NCBI RefSeq assembly: GCF_000019225.1
Contig: NC_010995.1
Span: forward strand, 3,418,501 to 3,482,500
DNA: 64,000 nt
Source of the DNA: Cellvibrio japonicus Ueda107
GTDB taxonomy: Bacteria > Pseudomonadota > Gammaproteobacteria > Pseudomonadales > Cellvibrionaceae
Reading direction: 5' to 3'
In this document: positions 61,177 to 64,000 of the stretch, in pieces
Layout of the letters: each line of letters begins with the position of its first letter
How positions within the stretch are numbered: position 1 is the first letter of the stretch
Program-made: the position numbers and the translations under genes
The notes under the pieces: generated by a model
The model's database searches: none
The model's input: only the letters and a program-made list of their open reading frames with translations
What the model was told of the DNA's origin: nothing

Positions 61177-62898
61177 ATGCTCAATATCGAACAATCTGTT
61201 GTCGACAAATTCCCCGGCTTTGCCGGGCGCTCGCCCCTTGTGCGCAAATCCACCCTGTCGCTCCTGCGCAAGCTCACCCGCGAGCAGGAAATTAATGCCT
61301 TCCTGCACGAACACCAAGGCCAGCGCGGCATCGATTTTATCGATCGCATCTTCGAGTATTTCAATTTCAGCTACAGCATTTCCCAGCGCGAGCGCAACAA
61401 TATTCCCGCGCAAGGCAAGGTGGTCATTATTGCCAACCATCCGATCGGCTCCCTCGATGGCCTGGCATTGCTGCGCCTGGTCAGTGAGGTGCGCAAGGAT
61501 GTGAAGATTGTCGCCAACGATATGCTCATGGCATTCGAGCCCTTGCACGATTTATTTTTACCGCTCGATAACATGACGCGCGGCGCTTACAAACAAAGCT
61601 ACAAAAATATTGTACAGGCCCTGGCTGACGAGCAGGCGGTGATTGTTTTCCCCGCCGGTGAGGTATCGCGCGCAAGCCCTGCCGGTATCCGCGATGGCAA
61701 ATGGCAATCAGGCTTTTTGCACTTTGCGCGCAAGGCCAAAGCGCCGCTATTGCCCATTTTTGTCTCGGCCAAAAACTCACTGCTGTTTTACAGCGCCTCT
61801 ATGTTGTTCAAACCCCTGGCCACCGCGCTACTCGCCCACGAAATGTTTAACAAGCGCTCGGCAGAGATTAAATTCCGCGTCGGCGAAATGATCCCGCACC
61901 AGGCACTGGACAATAACCAGCTGGTAGATAAAGCGCTGATTAAACGCCTGAAAAAACACCTGTACAAAATCGGTAAGGGTAAAAACCCGATCTTTGTTAC
62001 CGAAAAAACCATTGCCCACCCGGAAGACCTCGCCGCCCTCAAAAAGGAACTGAAAACGGCACAACTGATAGGCGCTACGCGCGATAACCACAAAATCTTC
62101 CTTTGCGATTACGCTCAACACCCCAGCGTACTGCGCGAAATAGGTCGCTTGCGCGAGCAGACGTTTCGCCTGGTAGGTGAAGGGACCGGCAGCCGTCGCG
62201 ACCTGGACAAATACGATCACTACTATCGCCACCTGGTACTCTGGGACGATGAAAAACTCTGTATTGCCGGCGCCTATCGCCTGGGTGATGCCGAGCGGAT
62301 TTTGCACAAAAAAGGGATTAAGGGACTCTACACTGCCGACCTATTCGACTATCAACCGGCAGCACAGGAATACCTGCAGCAGGGCCTGGAACTGGGCCGC
62401 AGTTTTGTTCATCCGGATTACTGGGGTAAAGCCAGCCTGGACTACCTCTGGCAGGGACTGGGTGCCTACCTGCAACACCATCCACACATCCGCTATGTAT
62501 TTGGTCCCGTCAGTATGAGTGCCCGGTACCCCGAAACACTACGCGATATGCTGGTGTTTTATTACGAGCGTTACTACCGCCAGGATGACCCCTTAGCCGA
62601 TGGCAAACACCCGCACCTGATGGATGAAAACCGCCAAATCGAATTGCAACAACAATTCGCGCACCTGAATCGCGAGCAGGGTTTTGAACTATTGCAACAG
62701 CGTTTCCAGGAACAAGACTGCAAGGTGCCGGTACTCTTCAAGCAATATGCAGCACTCTATGAAGAAGGCGGTTACCAACTCCTGGCCTTTAGTGTGGATT
62801 CGGAATTTGGCAACTGTGTCGATGGTTTATTTATGGCAGACCTTACCCTGATGAAGGCCAACAAGCGCGCCCGCTATTTGGGGGAGTCATCCAACTGA
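61177..62898 (+). CDS. olsF: bifunctional ornithine lipid synthase (OlsF type)
   Basis: 573 residues. The N-terminal half (about 60-270) is a PlsC-like acyltransferase with ANHPIGSLDG (the HxxxxD motif) and FPAGEVSRASP; the C-terminal half (about 320-540) is an OlsB-like GNAT N-acyltransferase (GSRRDLDKYDHYYRHLVLWDD, CIAGAYRLG, LELGRSFVHPDYWG, FGPVSMSARYP). In the known OlsF family the C-terminal half acylates ornithine and the N-terminal half adds the second chain to give ornithine lipid, a phosphorus-free membrane lipid. The Pho boxes support this: such lipids replace phospholipids under phosphate starvation. Glycine or lysine lipid synthases are alternatives. The ribosome site is weak. Confidence 0.9.
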   Translation: MLNIEQSVVDKFPGFAGRSPLVRKSTLSLLRKLTREQEINAFLHEHQGQRGIDFIDRIFEYFNFSYSISQRERNNIPAQGKVVIIANHPIGSLDGLALLRLVSEVRKDVKIVANDMLMAFEPLHDLFLPLDNMTRGAYKQSYKNIVQALADEQAVIVFPAGEVSRASPAGIRDGKWQSGFLHFARKAKAPLLPIFVSAKNSLLFYSASMLFKPLATALLAHEMFNKRSAEIKFRVGEMIPHQALDNNQLVDKALIKRLKKHLYKIGKGKNPIFVTEKTIAHPEDLAALKKELKTAQLIGATRDNHKIFLCDYAQHPSVLREIGRLREQTFRLVGEGTGSRRDLDKYDHYYRHLVLWDDEKLCIAGAYRLGDAERILHKKGIKGLYTADLFDYQPAAQEYLQQGLELGRSFVHPDYWGKASLDYLWQGLGAYLQHHPHIRYVFGPVSMSARYPETLRDMLVFYYERYYRQDDPLADGKHPHLMDENRQIELQQQFAHLNREQGFELLQQRFQEQDCKVPVLFKQYAALYEEGGYQLLAFSVDSEFGNCVDGLFMADLTLMKANKRARYLGESSN

Positions 62899-62925
62899 CA
62901 CAGCCGTACACCAATCACCACGATA

Positions 62926-63843
62926 TCAGGGAAGCCGGCGCACATTAAAATCCCCCGGCTGGTACCAATAGCGCTTGTTGCGATAATTCGTCCCCTCAGT
63001 CAAACCGGGATTAGGGATAGCAATCATGCGCTTGGTCACTGGTTTGCCCGATGCATTACGTCCAGGCTTCTTCAGGGGAAAGGCGGTGCGGGTCAGGGCT
63101 TGCGAGCGCAGGTAGTTTACAAATTCACCGTCATCAATCATGCGCTCAAGGCCGCGGGTTATCCATTGCGCCAGGGCCTCGTTATCCCGTTTTACAAAAA
63201 AATAAATCGCCAGCGGATAATGCAAGATCAACGAGTCGTATTCTTCCAGGTCCGGATACTCTTGCTGGAATTGCGCCAGCTCGGTGTGGGTCTCGAAATA
63301 GGCGCGCGGAAAATAGTCGCACTGGAGGCTCCCCAGACGCTGCAAAATCGTTTCGTAACCCGCCAGTTCGCGCACACTTAATTCTGCCGCACGCATAATC
63401 GCAGTATCAGGCCAATCCAGCCCCTGGCAGGCCTTGAAGCCGCGCAAGTCAGCAAGGCTGTTAATACCATCAAATGTCTTGCGCTGGCTGCGATGGATAA
63501 TAAAACGACGATACCCCTCCAGACCTCGCACCAGGGGAATGCGGATTGCGCGCAATTGCTGCTCCCGGTCGGGACTGGTTCCCATCCAGTAGATATCCAG
63601 CAAGCGACCGCGCGTTAACTCGTGCAATGCACGCCCTTGCTCAATATGCAATTGCTCCACCAACTGCGGCACAGGCTGGCCATCAGCGCCCTTCACCAAG
63701 GCCCGACGCAACAGGCCAACAAAATAATCCTGTGCAGTATGAAATTCCGGGTGTACTGCGGGGATTCTAAGCACTTGCTCCTGCTCAGAGGCCCATGCAC
63801 TACCAGTCAACCACAGCAAAACGAACGTACAGTATCTATTCAC
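62926..63843 (-). CDS. periplasmic solute-binding-like protein (family 3 fold)
   Basis: 305 residues with a signal peptide (about 1-19, WLTGSAWAS). The mature part resembles bacterial extracellular solute-binding proteins family 3 (LRIPAVHPEF at the start, IYWMGTSPDREQQLRAIRIPLVRGLEGYRRFIIHR, DLRGFKACQGLDWPDT, PRAYFETHTELAQF, YPLAIYFFVKRDNEALAQWI). No transporter gene lies beside it, so it may be a stand-alone sensor or scavenger. It is convergent with olsF, with 27 bases between; the end of its upstream region (63844-64000) shows no gene. Confidence 0.75.
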   Translation of the reverse strand: MNRYCTFVLLWLTGSAWASEQEQVLRIPAVHPEFHTAQDYFVGLLRRALVKGADGQPVPQLVEQLHIEQGRALHELTRGRLLDIYWMGTSPDREQQLRAIRIPLVRGLEGYRRFIIHRSQRKTFDGINSLADLRGFKACQGLDWPDTAIMRAAELSVRELAGYETILQRLGSLQCDYFPRAYFETHTELAQFQQEYPDLEEYDSLILHYPLAIYFFVKRDNEALAQWITRGLERMIDDGEFVNYLRSQALTRTAFPLKKPGRNASGKPVTKRMIAIPNPGLTEGTNYRNKRYWYQPGDFNVRRLP

Positions 63844-64000
63844 AAATCATTTCCGACGAGGTTCACGATGCAGACAGTATCCCGGGCAAACCACACAAAA
63901 AGTCCCCGGTTAAAATAATAACAAGAATCCATGTCGTCAGTTATTCCCTCGTCAGATCTACACCAGAGTTGCAATCAAGACTAAAGTATAGGTTAATCCG

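Noticed and set aside
1..64000. CRISPR arrays, tRNA or rRNA genes, prophage
   Set aside because: No regularly spaced direct repeats, no tRNA-like cloverleaf or rRNA sequence and no phage structural genes were recognised on either strand.

Overview
The window looks like chromosomal DNA of a Cellvibrionaceae gammaproteobacterium, most likely Cellvibrio. The reasons are the gene orders (waaA/argJ/secA/lpxC/ftsZ; fimX/serB; a che2-like chemotaxis cluster), a bacteriophytochrome-free, pseudomonad-like gene content, and a secreted GH5 glycanase with accessory beta-sandwich modules. No database search was possible; names rest on motifs, lengths and remembered gene order.

Layout. 1-28.2 kb, almost all on the minus strand: a partial Asp-box repeat lipoprotein (1-1582), waaA, a Nudix/thiamine-phosphate-synthase-like fusion, argJ, secA, an M23 peptidase, lpxC, then a complete division and cell wall (dcw) cluster read from mraZ to ftsZ: mraZ-rsmH-ftsL-ftsI-murE-murF-mraY-murD-ftsW-murG-murC-ddl-ftsQ-ftsA-ftsZ. 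Many of these genes overlap by 1-8 bases. mraZ has a clear sigma-70 promoter followed by four 10-bp-phased GTGG repeats, which fits MraZ autoregulation.

28.5-38.8 kb, minus strand: a chemotaxis operon (mcp, cheY, a STAS protein, cheA, cheW, mcp, cheR, cheD, cheB) ending in a response regulator with an intact EAL phosphodiesterase domain. A consensus-like promoter and a structured leader of about 150 nt precede it. ppc follows, separated by a shared hairpin terminator.

42.2-45.4 kb is an AT-richer accessory patch. A secreted-protein gene is cut by an IS66-family element (42634-44982, tnpA, frameshifted tnpB, tnpC, 24-bp terminal inverted repeats). An AT-rich orphan ORF on the far side is in frame with the cut gene.

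45.5-51.6 kb: a single-chain assimilatory nitrate reductase fused to a CysJ-like flavoprotein reductase, behind a good sigma-54 promoter, and a Cache-type chemoreceptor.

51.9-61 kb: a PilZ-like protein, a degenerate GGDEF/EAL protein of the FimX type, a secreted GH5 enzyme that splits the usual fimX-serB neighbourhood, serB, and a two-TM protein with a cyclase-like C-terminal domain. 61.1-62.9 kb holds a bifunctional OlsF-type ornithine lipid synthase preceded by two 18-bp Pho boxes in helical phase, so phosphate limitation probably switches it on. A periplasmic solute-binding-like protein closes the window. No rRNA, tRNA, CRISPR array or prophage was seen.
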